33,870 bases of DNA from Christensenellaceae bacterium (GTDB lineage Bacteria; Bacillota; Clostridia; Christensenellales; DTU072). The stretch covers positions 1 through 33,870 of the forward strand of contig JAIRKT010000082.1 in the NCBI GenBank assembly GCA_031259965.1, in the 5' to 3' direction. Of this stretch, positions 25,181 to 33,563 are shown piece by piece. Numbering within the stretch: the stretch's first letter is position 1; every line of letters starts with the position of its first letter. Made by a program: the position numbers and the translations under genes. The notes below the pieces were generated by a model. The model did no database searches. It was given only the letters and a program-made list of their open reading frames with translations, and was not told the DNA's origin.

Positions 25181-25748
25181 ACAATTTCAGCGCTAGCAAA
25201 AATTCATTATCTCTCTGATTTCTACATTTATATCATTAATAAATTCTGTATATATTTGAGAGTGTAAACAAAATATTTTACTATTGTTTTAATTTTGGCT
25301 GCATACACAGGCCACATAAATGCATATTTTAACCTTTATATCTGATTTTAGATAATAAATTGTCCATGCCTAGTACAATTAAAAAACAATAATATTTGTT
25401 AATTGCTTCGGAAAATTAATCTGTTACATCAATAAAATCATATTATCTATAGTATTATAACAACTTGTACTACTTAATCTATAGAACAGATTTTATTGAT
25501 AGCACCTTTTGCCTTTGTAAATTATAACTTAGAATGCATCGCTTGTCAAGAACCAGCGTTCAGATATTTTATGAGATTTAGATTGCAAACAAGTAACTCT
25601 CATGACATCTCTACAGCATATTGATAAAATGCTGACGCGACAAACTGCTATAAGCCTTCATTTGAAAAAGTGACTTCTATAATCAGCAAAATAGTCCGAC
25701 TAAAGCTAATTTTATAATATCTTTCTCTCTGTTATCAACATTTTATTG
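25181..25748. other. non-coding region between ATPase gene and nitrogen operon
   Basis: Very AT-rich. It contains a 12-bp inverted repeat ATCAATAAAATC (25428-25439) and GATTTTATTGAT (25489-25500), with a second nested 7-bp pair, TCTATAG/CTATAGA. A short plus-strand open stretch near 25620-25670 (LMTSLQHIDKMLTRQTAISL) has no start signals. No canonical terminator is visible for the phosphatase gene that ends at 25749. Confidence 0.4.
25428..25500. repeat. interrupted inverted repeat
   Basis: Perfect 12-bp arms, ATCAATAAAATC (25428-25439) and its complement (25489-25500), are separated by 49 bases. Inside them TCTATAG (25446-25452) pairs with CTATAGA (25479-25485). There is no T-run and no ORF inside. 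It may be a remnant of a small mobile element or a binding region, or chance in AT-rich DNA. Confidence 0.3.
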
Positions 25749-26240
25749 TTAATTTTGTTTTTCTTGATCTGTAAAACTCTCGAGCAAACAAGTAGCATAT
25801 TTTTTCAAATAGTCTTTAATTTGAAACATAATCTGGTCATATGATTTTTGATTACTAGCTAAAAATGGATCGGGGATTGGAATGTATTTTTTTAACGCAA
25901 CCTGAGAGAGAGTAGTAAATTTGGATTTGTATTTTGTAGGTGTCAAAAATTTATGAAACCTTGTCATACCTATTATTATGTCGGCTTCTTCAAACAAATT
26001 AATATCCTTTCTTTTGTACATAGGACGATAAGAAGCAATTTGAGCCTCATTAAAACCCTCTGCTAAAAGAGCAACCACGGCTTTGGAATGAAGTTTTTTG
26101 CTCTTATTAAAAACAGCAGCTGACCGCACCCATTCGATGTTTTGAGTTAAGATTTTAGAAGAATTTATAATCTTGCTAAAAACAAATTCACAGTAAGGAC
26201 TTCTACAGACATTACTAGAACATACAAAAAGAATCTTCAC
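25749..26240 (-). CDS. low-molecular-weight protein phosphatase
   Basis: 163 residues. The GTG start at 26240 overlaps the glnA TAG by one base, with AGGAGA seven bases upstream. The P-loop VCSSNVCRSP gives catalytic Cys7 and Arg13 (CX5R), and the general acid lies in PDPF at about 122-125. The canonical Gly in the loop (CxGNxCR) is Ser here. Position 11 is Val. In the Bacillus arginine phosphatase YwlE that position is Thr, and in tyrosine phosphatases usually Ile, so tyrosine-phosphate specificity is more likely (inference). Being the last, translationally coupled gene of a nitrogen-assimilation operon is unusual and suggests dephosphorylation of a partner related to GlnA or the glutamate synthase. 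Substrate unknown. Confidence 0.88.
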   Translation of the reverse strand: MKILFVCSSNVCRSPYCEFVFSKIINSSKILTQNIEWVRSAAVFNKSKKLHSKAVVALLAEGFNEAQIASYRPMYKRKDINLFEEADIIIGMTRFHKFLTPTKYKSKFTTLSQVALKKYIPIPDPFLASNQKSYDQIMFQIKDYLKKYATCLLESFTDQEKQN

Positions 26241-27553
26241 TAAATTCTCCTAAAATAGTTATTAAATATAAGTTCTTCTTTATCGGCTGCAGATTCAAGT
26301 TCTCGCAATTCGATTGATTTGCAATTAAAATATTCAAGATTAAGTTCTCTTCCAATCGTTCTATTTACAAACTCACTGTTGCGTGATAAATTTAGAGCAT
26401 CATCAAATGTTACAGGTAACCTTTCTAGTTTTGAAGTTATATCTTCTTCTGCATCATACAGATTCTCGTCTACTGGATCGGGAAGTGACATGTTGTTTTC
26501 TATGCCTTCTAGCCCAGCATTTATCAACAAATTAAATGCTAAATATGGATTAAGTGCTGGATCGGGATTTCTTACTTCCATACATACATCATTTTTATTA
26601 GCAGATGGAATGCGTATTAGTTGTGAGCGATTTTGGTTTGACCATGATACGTACAATGGAGCTTCAAACTCACCTAACCGTTGATAAGAATTAAAATTTG
26701 AATTTACATAGGCAGAAATCTCTCGACTTCTTGACAAAATTCCAGCGACAAAACTATCGCCTAGTTTTCCCAAAGACTCATTTTTTCCTGGAAAAACTTT
26801 TTCACCATTTTTGCTGAGTGATATGTTTAAGTGAAGACCGCTACCACTTTTGTCTAAAAATGGTTTAGGCATAAAAGATGCGAAAGCCCCGTTTTTTGCG
26901 GCTATGGCTTTAATCGCGCTTTTGAAAGCCATAAAAGTATCTGCACCAGACAATGAACCACGATAATAAAAGTCTATCTCATTTTGCCCTGGGCCACTCT
27001 CGTGATGTGACACTTCAGGCGAAAATCCCATTTCACTCAAGGTGAGGCACATTTCACGCCTAATATTCTCACATTTGTCAAGAGGTGCTATGTCAAAACA
27101 CCTAGCATCGTCATATGGAATCATTGTGGGATCTCCATTGATATCTGTCTTAAATAAATAGAATTCACATTCCATTCCAATTTCAACTAAATAACAATTC
27201 TTCTCAAGTCTTTTCACAGTCTTTCGAAGCAATGCGCGTGTGTCAAACATGAAATCGCTTCCATCAGGATTTTTTATATCACAAAAGAAACGTACTACTC
27301 TGCCAGACGCAGGCCGCCATGGCAAAACTTGCATTGTAGATACATCTGGCACTAAATAGAGGTCAGACTTAGAACCTGCAGAAAATCCAATTATGGATGA
27401 TGCGTCAAAAAGAAGGCCATTAGACAACACCTGCTGCGCCTGGTCTGCTGCAACTGATATGCTTTTTTGTATACCAAGTAAGTCACAAAAGAAAAGCTTT
27501 ATAAACTTCACATCCGTTTCTTGTATGAAATCTAGTATTTCTCGATCTACCAT
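26240..27553 (-). CDS. glnA: glutamine synthetase type I
   Basis: 437 residues, the short GSI-alpha size. It makes glutamine from glutamate, ammonia and ATP as a dodecamer. Landmarks: metal and substrate residues in EIGMECEFYLF at about 120-130, HHESGPGQNEIDF at about 184-196, ATP-binding FMPKPFLDKSGSGLHLN at about 231-247, and NRSQLIRIPSA at about 310-320. The NLY adenylylation motif context of enteric enzymes is not preserved (ENLYDAEED instead of NLYDLPPEE), consistent with a non-adenylylated enzyme. GGAG is upstream of the ATG. The start is 27 bases after the GXGXG gene, and the stop overlaps the phosphatase start. Confidence 0.95.
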   Translation of the reverse strand: MVDREILDFIQETDVKFIKLFFCDLLGIQKSISVAADQAQQVLSNGLLFDASSIIGFSAGSKSDLYLVPDVSTMQVLPWRPASGRVVRFFCDIKNPDGSDFMFDTRALLRKTVKRLEKNCYLVEIGMECEFYLFKTDINGDPTMIPYDDARCFDIAPLDKCENIRREMCLTLSEMGFSPEVSHHESGPGQNEIDFYYRGSLSGADTFMAFKSAIKAIAAKNGAFASFMPKPFLDKSGSGLHLNISLSKNGEKVFPGKNESLGKLGDSFVAGILSRSREISAYVNSNFNSYQRLGEFEAPLYVSWSNQNRSQLIRIPSANKNDVCMEVRNPDPALNPYLAFNLLINAGLEGIENNMSLPDPVDENLYDAEEDITSKLERLPVTFDDALNLSRNSEFVNRTIGRELNLEYFNCKSIELRELESAADKEELIFNNYFRRI

Positions 27554-27580
27554 AAGGCATCACTCCATTTACTATTATAT

Positions 27581-28297
27581 TTAGTTTGATACGTATAATT
27601 GATGATAAGGATTGCGACTGTCGGGTCTTAAGACAGTGAATTCTTCGCTCATAACTTTATTATAATCTATATTAAACAAATTGCAAAATTCTTTTATATA
27701 GCAAATTATCTCTTCTAAATCATTTTGTGTGGCTTGGGATTTTGAAATTTGAGGTGGTAAATTTGATGGCGTTTTATTGCCTCGCAGAAATATTTTCCCA
27801 CCATGCATGCCAGTGCCTGGAAAATTTCCAACCGACAATCCTTTGCAATTAAGTCCTAAAACTATTATTATCCCACCAGCTAAATACTCGCCTAAAAAAC
27901 TACCAGCCGATTCACCTAGTATTATAACTGGCTTTTTGCTCTTATATTCTTTCATATGAATTCCAGTTCTATAACCTGCTGAACCCTTAACGTAAATTTT
28001 TCCACCACGCATTGCATAACCTAATGCATCTGATGCGTCCCCATGAATTATTATCATTCCATCATTCATTGTATCGCCAGTTGCATCTTGGACATTTCCA
28101 TGAACCATTATTTCAGCCCCATCCAAATAAGCGGCTAGAGCACTACCAGGTGTGCCATTTATTGTTATTTTTCTGTTTGAAAGCCCAGATGCAATATATC
28201 TCTGCCCAATACAATTATTTATAACAATATCTTCATCGGTATCTTTTACCATCCTGTTGAGTCGCTGATATTCAATGTTTTTTGCGTCAATTATCAT
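27581..28297 (-). CDS. glutamate synthase GXGXG domain subunit
   Basis: 238 residues, equal to the C-terminal beta-helix domain of GltB (alpha subunit domain 3) as a separate polypeptide. Regular repeats such as GTPGSALAAYLDGAEIMVHG, GDTMNDGMIIIHGDASDA and AMRGGKIYVKGSAGYRTG show the G-xx-G-xxx-G helix turns. The final GGKIFLRGN follows LGLNCKG. The domain holds the amidotransferase and the synthase core together. Separate genes for GltB domains 1, 2 and 3 are the archaeal-type arrangement. The start lies 29 bases after the oxidoreductase gene. The ribosome site is weak (AGGATAGG). Confidence 0.9.
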   Translation of the reverse strand: MIIDAKNIEYQRLNRMVKDTDEDIVINNCIGQRYIASGLSNRKITINGTPGSALAAYLDGAEIMVHGNVQDATGDTMNDGMIIIHGDASDALGYAMRGGKIYVKGSAGYRTGIHMKEYKSKKPVIILGESAGSFLGEYLAGGIIIVLGLNCKGLSVGNFPGTGMHGGKIFLRGNKTPSNLPPQISKSQATQNDLEEIICYIKEFCNLFNIDYNKVMSEEFTVLRPDSRNPYHQLYVSN

Positions 28298-28326
28298 TAA
28301 TCTAACCTATCCTATTTACCATGACA

Positions 28327-29553
28327 TTATTTATTATTCCCACTTAAAATACGAACCCTGTATGCGTCAGAGAATGCAGCAAGTGATGGGCTTACTTTTA
28401 TTAAATTAAAATCGTCCTCAGATAAGGGAGTTTTGTCTCGTATCAAAGCCGTATAAATGCCCGCTTTATCTATGTTGTCTATAATGATATATCCTTTTAA
28501 TACACCATTCTCTACAAATAGTTTTTTGTATCCACTTTTGTTATCAGAATAACTATCACCTGTATAACTTCCTGCTGTGACCATGTGTGTGCCAAATAGT
28601 CCCAGTGCGTTAAGTGGCAATGCATCATTTATAGAAGCCTCGCCACCCGCCATATTAATCCCTGATGTTCTGCCCTGAATGTAGGCATTTGGCAAAATAG
28701 CTAGAATCCTCTCCTGTCCACAAGAAATATCATAACTCATGCAAACGTCGCCTGCCGCATAAATATCCTTTATATTAGTTTCTTGTTTATTGTTTGTTAC
28801 AATACCTCTGTTTGTTTTTCCATCACATTCTGCAAAGATTTCAATATTTGGTCTAACGCCTACTGCGATTATAAGAATATCAAATTCTTTGATAGTGCCA
28901 TCACTAAAATATGCAATGTTTCCATCAAACTTGCTGACAGAAGCGGATAATTTGAAATTAATTTTATCGGAGATTCTGTTTTTTACTATTTCAGCAGCTT
29001 CCTGATCTAATATGCTAGATAGAATGCGAGGCGCCAAATCAACAATGTCTACTGACTTAACTTTACTATATATCCCTTCTGCACACTTTAAACCTATTAG
29101 TCCTGCACCCATTATTAAAACGCGACTATCTGCGTTCATAACACTCTCTAGCTTAAGCGCATCGTCAAATTTCATAAATGTAAATTTTGTTTTTACACTA
29201 TCTAAGCCCTCAATAGGTGGCACAAATGCGCGTGAGCCTGTCGCTATCAACAATTTATCAAATACTATCTTTTTTTTGCTTTTTAATATAACTTTCTTTT
29301 TGATAGGATCAATGCTTACTGCTGATTCACCTAAAAATGTTTGGCTACCATTTCTTTCATAAAAATCCGTCTCTCTATATTTCATCCGTTCACTATCTGT
29401 CACACCTTGTAAATAATATGAGATCAACGGTCTAGAATAGGTATGGTAGGGTTCATCTGAAATAATAACAATGCTCCCTGTTTTGTCAACTTCGCGTATG
29501 CCCTCAACAGCACCAATGGCCGCTGCGGAATTTCCAATTATAACATATTTCAT
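28327..29553 (-). CDS. FAD/NADH-dependent oxidoreductase of the glutamate synthase complex
   Basis: 408 residues. The N-terminal FAD site is GNSAAAIGAVEG (7-18), followed by YSRPLISYYLQG. The central NAD site is IMGAGLIGLKCAEG at about 148-161. The second strand ends in VDIVDLAPR, where the acidic Asp favours NADH over NADPH. The FAD-contacting YAAGDV is at about 266-271. It belongs to the rubredoxin-reductase/NirB-like group and not to the GltD family, whose Fe-S N-terminus is missing. Its role, inferred from the operon, is to pass NADH electrons through the polyferredoxin two bases upstream to the FMN core. GAGGAAAG precedes the ATG. Confidence 0.9.
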   Translation of the reverse strand: MKYVIIGNSAAAIGAVEGIREVDKTGSIVIISDEPYHTYSRPLISYYLQGVTDSERMKYRETDFYERNGSQTFLGESAVSIDPIKKKVILKSKKKIVFDKLLIATGSRAFVPPIEGLDSVKTKFTFMKFDDALKLESVMNADSRVLIMGAGLIGLKCAEGIYSKVKSVDIVDLAPRILSSILDQEAAEIVKNRISDKINFKLSASVSKFDGNIAYFSDGTIKEFDILIIAVGVRPNIEIFAECDGKTNRGIVTNNKQETNIKDIYAAGDVCMSYDISCGQERILAILPNAYIQGRTSGINMAGGEASINDALPLNALGLFGTHMVTAGSYTGDSYSDNKSGYKKLFVENGVLKGYIIIDNIDKAGIYTALIRDKTPLSEDDFNLIKVSPSLAAFSDAYRVRILSGNNK

Positions 29554-29555
29554 AC

Positions 29556-29984
29556 TTATCTTTCCTCATAAACAATAGCCTGGTTAATGCATCCGCTAAC
29601 ACATGCAGGCACACCATTGTTGTTTTTAACGCATAACTCACATTTTTGGATGGCACCATCCTCAGATGGTGAAATCGCACCATATGGACAACAAACTATG
29701 CATGTATAACAATGCACGCATCTATTTTTATCGACTACTATAAGTCCATTAATTCGCTGCAAAGCACCTGTTATACAACCTCTAATGCACAAGGGATCCT
29801 CGCAATGTCTACACGAAACAGCAAAATTAATATTACCTTTGCTTTCTACTCGGATATTAGAATGTATCTTTTTGTTTTTAAGCGCCTTTACCATATCACT
29901 TTCTTTAGAATTAGCAAAGGCGCAATGGTATTCGCATAACCTACATCCAAGACACCACTGCTCATTTACATATACTCTCTTCAT
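29556..29984 (-). CDS. 4Fe-4S polyferredoxin, electron-transfer subunit
   Basis: 142 residues with four cysteine groups in the HycB/CooF pattern: CLGCRLCEYHC (11-21), CRHCEDPLCIRGC at about 58-70, CVHCYTCIVCC at about 88-98, and CELCVKNNNGVPACVSGC at about 114-131. It should carry up to four [4Fe-4S] clusters. Position between the FMN core and the FAD oxidoreductase implies that it links them, as in split archaeal-type glutamate synthases. GAGGAAAA lies upstream of the ATG, 39 bases after the core gene. Confidence 0.9.
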   Translation of the reverse strand: MKRVYVNEQWCLGCRLCEYHCAFANSKESDMVKALKNKKIHSNIRVESKGNINFAVSCRHCEDPLCIRGCITGALQRINGLIVVDKNRCVHCYTCIVCCPYGAISPSEDGAIQKCELCVKNNNGVPACVSGCINQAIVYEER

Positions 29985-30023
29985 TTATTCATTTTCCTCA
30001 ATATGTTACTATTAAACAACTCT

Positions 30024-31523
30024 TTATTCCCCCGCATGATAAATGCCTAAAATTGATAATTCTTTTTCGTTGAGTCCTACGCCACGAAGCATTAACCGAT
30101 TGCCTTTCAAGCTTTCGATAGAATTGATTCCCATGCCTCCCATCATTTCTTTAATTTCATGTTCCCAGGCACTAACTAAATTAACTAGTCGCTGATAAGC
30201 TATAGCTGGGTTTAGGCGTTTAACTAATTCAGGTGCTTGTGTCGCTATCCCCCAATTACACTTACCACTTTGACAACTCCTGCAAAGATGGCAACCCATA
30301 GCAATAAGTGCCGCTGAACCAATATAAACACAATCCGCACCCAACGCAATAGCTTTTACTATGTCACTACTGCTACGTATGCTCCCACCGACTATTAAGG
30401 AAACACTATCGCGTATTCCTTCATCTCTAAGTCTTTTGTCGACTGAGGCTAGAGCTAGCTCAATTGGTATACCAACATTATCGCGTATTTTTGTAGGTGC
30501 GGCACCCGTCCCACCTCTGAAACCATCTATTGCAATCATATCAGCTCCACTTCTTGCAATACCACTTGCTATTGAAGTAACATTGTGTACAGCGGCTATT
30601 TTTACAATTACAGGCTTTTTATAATCAGTAGCCTCCTTTAGCGAAAATACTAATTGTCTCAAATCCTCTATCGAATAAATATCATGATGCGGTGCAGGAG
30701 ATATAGCATCGCTTCCCTCAGGAATCATTCTAGTACGGCTCACAGCTCCAACTATCTTTGCTCCTGGCAAATGTCCACCTATTCCAGGTTTCGCACCCTG
30801 CCCCATTTTTATCTCTATAGCGGCTGCCGTGTTTAAATAATCTTTGTGAACACCAAAGCGACCTGATGCAACTTGCACTATTGTGTTTTTACTATATTTG
30901 TAAAAATCCTCGTGCAATCCGCCTTCACCTGTGTTATAGTAAATGCCTAACTGTTCTGATGCCTTGGCTAGACTTTCGTGCGCATTATAACTTATAGACC
31001 CGTAACTCATAGCTGAAAACATTATAGGTACAGATAAATCTAATTGAGGTGTGGTTTTGGTAATAACCTTTCTATTTGCATCTCTCACTATCTCATGGCT
31101 TTTGCGACCTAGAAAGACCCTAGTCTCCATCGGTTCGCGCAATGGGTCAATTGAAGGATTTGTTACTTGTGAAGCATTAATCAGAATTTTATCAAAATAA
31201 ATAGGATAACTTTCTGGGTTCCCCATACTAGACAACAATACGCCACCACTTTGAGCCTGCTTATATATCTCGTTTATTGTTTTGCCAGTCCAATTGGCAT
31301 TCTCTCTAAATGTGTGTGTGCTTTTTACTATTTTTAATGCTCGCGTAGGGCAAATTGAAACACAGCGATGACAATTCACACAATTGTCATCGGTTGATTC
31401 CATTCTGTTTTCGCATTCCAAATAAGAATGGACTTTGTTAGCACATTGGTTTTCGCAAGCTCGACAGGTTATGCAACGCGAATAATTGCGCACAACCTCA
31501 TATTCTGGATAGATATAATTCAT
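30024..31523 (-). CDS. glutamate synthase core subunit (FMN, Fe-S), archaeal type
   Basis: 499 residues. An N-terminal two-cluster ferredoxin module has CITCRACENQC (17-27) and CVNCHRCVSICP (48-59). It is fused to the FMN-binding glutamate synthase domain, with IMFSAMSYGSISYNAHESLA, NTGEGGLHEDFYKY, IKMGQGAKPGIGGHLPGAKI and IDGFRGGTGAAP. The [3Fe-4S] loop is CHLCRSCQSGKCNWGIATQ at about 411-429. It makes glutamate from 2-oxoglutarate and channelled ammonia using FMN. The start ATG follows the amidotransferase TAA directly, with GGAGGA upstream, so translation is coupled. It corresponds to GltB domain 2. Confidence 0.93.
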   Translation of the reverse strand: MNYIYPEYEVVRNYSRCITCRACENQCANKVHSYLECENRMESTDDNCVNCHRCVSICPTRALKIVKSTHTFRENANWTGKTINEIYKQAQSGGVLLSSMGNPESYPIYFDKILINASQVTNPSIDPLREPMETRVFLGRKSHEIVRDANRKVITKTTPQLDLSVPIMFSAMSYGSISYNAHESLAKASEQLGIYYNTGEGGLHEDFYKYSKNTIVQVASGRFGVHKDYLNTAAAIEIKMGQGAKPGIGGHLPGAKIVGAVSRTRMIPEGSDAISPAPHHDIYSIEDLRQLVFSLKEATDYKKPVIVKIAAVHNVTSIASGIARSGADMIAIDGFRGGTGAAPTKIRDNVGIPIELALASVDKRLRDEGIRDSVSLIVGGSIRSSSDIVKAIALGADCVYIGSAALIAMGCHLCRSCQSGKCNWGIATQAPELVKRLNPAIAYQRLVNLVSAWEHEIKEMMGGMGINSIESLKGNRLMLRGVGLNEKELSILGIYHAGE

Positions 31524-32615
31524 TTATTTATCCTCCCAGGCTTTAATAACAACGGCTTCACCACCACGAGGAGCCCATATATGGTCTAGATCTTCCTCTA
31601 TTATTCTCACAGCAGCTTCCTCACTTGCAATATAAACCCTGCTACCTTTTTCAGCTACAACCATAGGCCGCAATTTTAATCTATCATTCAAAGCTACTAA
31701 TCCATCTTGATAACCAACAATTATTGAAAATGGACCAGTTATCAGAAGCGACGCAAAAACATTTCTAAAATATTCTGCTTTTTTCTTTTCATCTTCTGAA
31801 TAATTTTCAATTGTCTTCCAAAATGGTGCGGCAATAACTGAAGCAATCTCTTTAAAATCTAAACCCTTTTTGCGATGCAAATAATCTACTATATATGTTA
31901 TTACTTCTGTATCTGTTTGTAAAGTACATTTATATCCATACATTTCTATACATCGCCTATTTGCGTCGTATGAGGAAATTTCACCATTGTGAATTACTGA
32001 ATAATCCAAGAGAGCAAAAGGATGTGCCCCACCCCACCAGCCTGGTGTATTGGTCGGATATCTTCCATGTGCTGTAAAACAATGGCCTTCATATTCTTCT
32101 AATTTATAAAATCTCCCCACATCTTCAGGATGCCCAACCGCCTTAAAAACGCCCATGTTTTTGCCAGAAGAAAAAACATAAGCACCCTTTATGCCTGTGT
32201 TAATCTTAAAAACGCTTTTAACAACAAATTCGCGTTCGTCTAATTGTGAAGCTTTTAATTTAGTTGGATGCGGCGTTACAAAATACCGCCATATTAGTGG
32301 TTCATCTTTTATTTCAGACATTTTTTTTGTAGGAATTTTCGACAAATTTATTATATCAAAATGCTCATCCATGAACAATTCACATTGTTTTTTGATCTCT
32401 GGATTGTCGTAAAAGATGTGAAAGGCATAATAGTCTTTGTATTCTGGATAAATACCATATGCTGCGAATCCCCCACCTAGACCATTCCCACGCTCTCTCA
32501 TAACCGCAATGGATTTGATTATCTCCTCTCCAGAAAAGCGTTTGCGCGATTTATCTATAATGCCTGATACTGCACACCCAGATGGTATGCGAATATCACC
32601 TTCCCTTAAAGTCAT
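31524..32615 (-). CDS. class II glutamine amidotransferase subunit of glutamate synthase
   Basis: 363 residues from ATG 32615, which has GGAGG nine bases upstream. An in-frame ATG at 32645 has no ribosome site. The N-terminal nucleophile is Cys14, after MTLREGDIRIPSG. In this family the short propeptide is removed so that Cys becomes residue 1. Further landmarks are GNGLGGGFAAYGIYPE, HGRYPTNTPGWWGGAHPFAL, SVIHNGEISSYDANRR and LQTDTEVITYIVDYL, all typical of Ntn-type glutaminase domains (PurF/GltB domain 1). It releases ammonia from glutamine for the FMN core encoded next. First gene of the operon. Confidence 0.92.
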   Translation of the reverse strand: MTLREGDIRIPSGCAVSGIIDKSRKRFSGEEIIKSIAVMRERGNGLGGGFAAYGIYPEYKDYYAFHIFYDNPEIKKQCELFMDEHFDIINLSKIPTKKMSEIKDEPLIWRYFVTPHPTKLKASQLDEREFVVKSVFKINTGIKGAYVFSSGKNMGVFKAVGHPEDVGRFYKLEEYEGHCFTAHGRYPTNTPGWWGGAHPFALLDYSVIHNGEISSYDANRRCIEMYGYKCTLQTDTEVITYIVDYLHRKKGLDFKEIASVIAAPFWKTIENYSEDEKKKAEYFRNVFASLLITGPFSIIVGYQDGLVALNDRLKLRPMVVAEKGSRVYIASEEAAVRIIEEDLDHIWAPRGGEAVVIKAWEDK

Positions 32616-32679
32616 TTGTGCTTGCCTCCGTTTGTAAATACGCATTATCTGCTATTTATCAGTTGCTTGTTTTAAATCA

Positions 32680-32708
32680 AAAATATACACTTCTGCAAAT
32701 TTAATCAA
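32680..32708 (-). promoter_or_regulatory. probable promoter of the glutamate synthase-glnA operon
   Basis: On the minus strand TTGATT (32708-32703) and TATTTT (32685-32680) are spaced by 17 bases, each two or fewer mismatches from the sigma-A consensus. This would leave a leader of about 55-60 bases before the ATG at 32615. No riboswitch fold was recognised in the leader. Confidence 0.45.
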
Positions 32709-33244
32709 CACTCTTGAATATAAAACACAGAAATTTTATTGGTTGACAACAACTTTATTCCAGGTGCCTCAGTAAACTTTATTGAATAATTAAATTTATC
32801 TTACTAAAACAATGCAATTCTGTGTTGTTATTTGATTATATATGAATGCGATTTATATGAAAATTAAACTTTTTTTTTGCTAATTCTTTTTAAATTCATG
32901 ATTGTAATTTAAGCGCATCCAGAACTAAATCTTTAAGCCATCTAAAAAACAAAAGTGATTAGTACAACCTTATAAAACAGAAGTATCGAGCTGTTTTAAT
33001 TTATAAAATTTTGCATAAACTTATATTTTCCTACTTTATAAAGCAAATTTTACTTAACTATCTAAATTAATTTTTATGCATATATTTGTATAAACTAATA
33101 TTTGATTAACTACTAGTTTTGCAATCATTTTTAGGAGCACCAAAATTAATAGGCTCAAAAAACATTTAGCAATATAACTTTATTACTAAAAACCCTTTAT
33201 TGTTAGAAATCACTACTTTGGTTCAGACCATGAAAGTTTTGATT
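32709..33244. other. non-coding region between acyl carrier gene and nitrogen operon
   Basis: Very AT-rich, no ORF. An 8-bp inverted repeat TAAAACAG (32973-32980) and CTGTTTTA (32991-32998) with a 10-base loop has no T-run on either side, so it is at best a weak terminator. No convincing terminator follows the acyl carrier gene. Nothing else could be supported. Confidence 0.4.
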
Positions 33245-33484
33245 TTAACCATTTTTATTTAGATTGTTTTCAATGAACCTTACAATATCACCTACTGTGC
33301 GAATTGTTTTAATATCATCGTCTTCAAATTCTATTTTATAGTTATTTTCTAATTCTAATAACATCTGAGCAATATCTAAAGAATCTGCATCCAAATCATT
33401 TATTATATCACTATCCAAAGTTATAGAATTTGGATCAAGATCTAAAACATCCATAAGATGCTGTTTTATCTTTTCAAAAATCAT
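33245..33484 (-). CDS. acpP: acyl carrier protein
   Basis: 79 residues from ATG 33484, with AGGAGT ten bases upstream. The frame is open to 33517, but that extension is not normal for the family. The DADSLD motif places the phosphopantetheine-carrying Ser at residue 35. Acidic helices flank it (LDLDPNSITLDSDIINDL before; IEFEDDDIKTIRTVGDIVRF after), as in all acyl carrier proteins. It holds growing acyl chains in fatty acid synthesis. No fab or plsX gene is beside it, so it is either the housekeeping ACP placed alone or a dedicated carrier. The gene has its own promoter. Confidence 0.9.
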   Translation of the reverse strand: MIFEKIKQHLMDVLDLDPNSITLDSDIINDLDADSLDIAQMLLELENNYKIEFEDDDIKTIRTVGDIVRFIENNLNKNG

Positions 33485-33534
33485 ATGTTTATTGACTCCT
33501 TTTGCATGCAATAGCAACGCATATTTATGTAATT

Positions 33535-33563
33535 AATATAACATATGTAAATATTTATGTCAA
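33535..33563 (-). promoter_or_regulatory. sigma-A promoter of the acyl carrier protein gene
   Basis: On the minus strand TTGACA (33563-33558, perfect consensus) and TATATT (33540-33535) have a 17-base spacer. Transcription would start about 40 bases before the ATG at 33484. Confidence 0.75.

Noticed and set aside
32973-32998. Hairpin TAAAACAG/CTGTTTTA as terminator of the acyl carrier gene
   Set aside because: AT-rich stem, no following T-run on either strand, and 250 bases away from the gene end.
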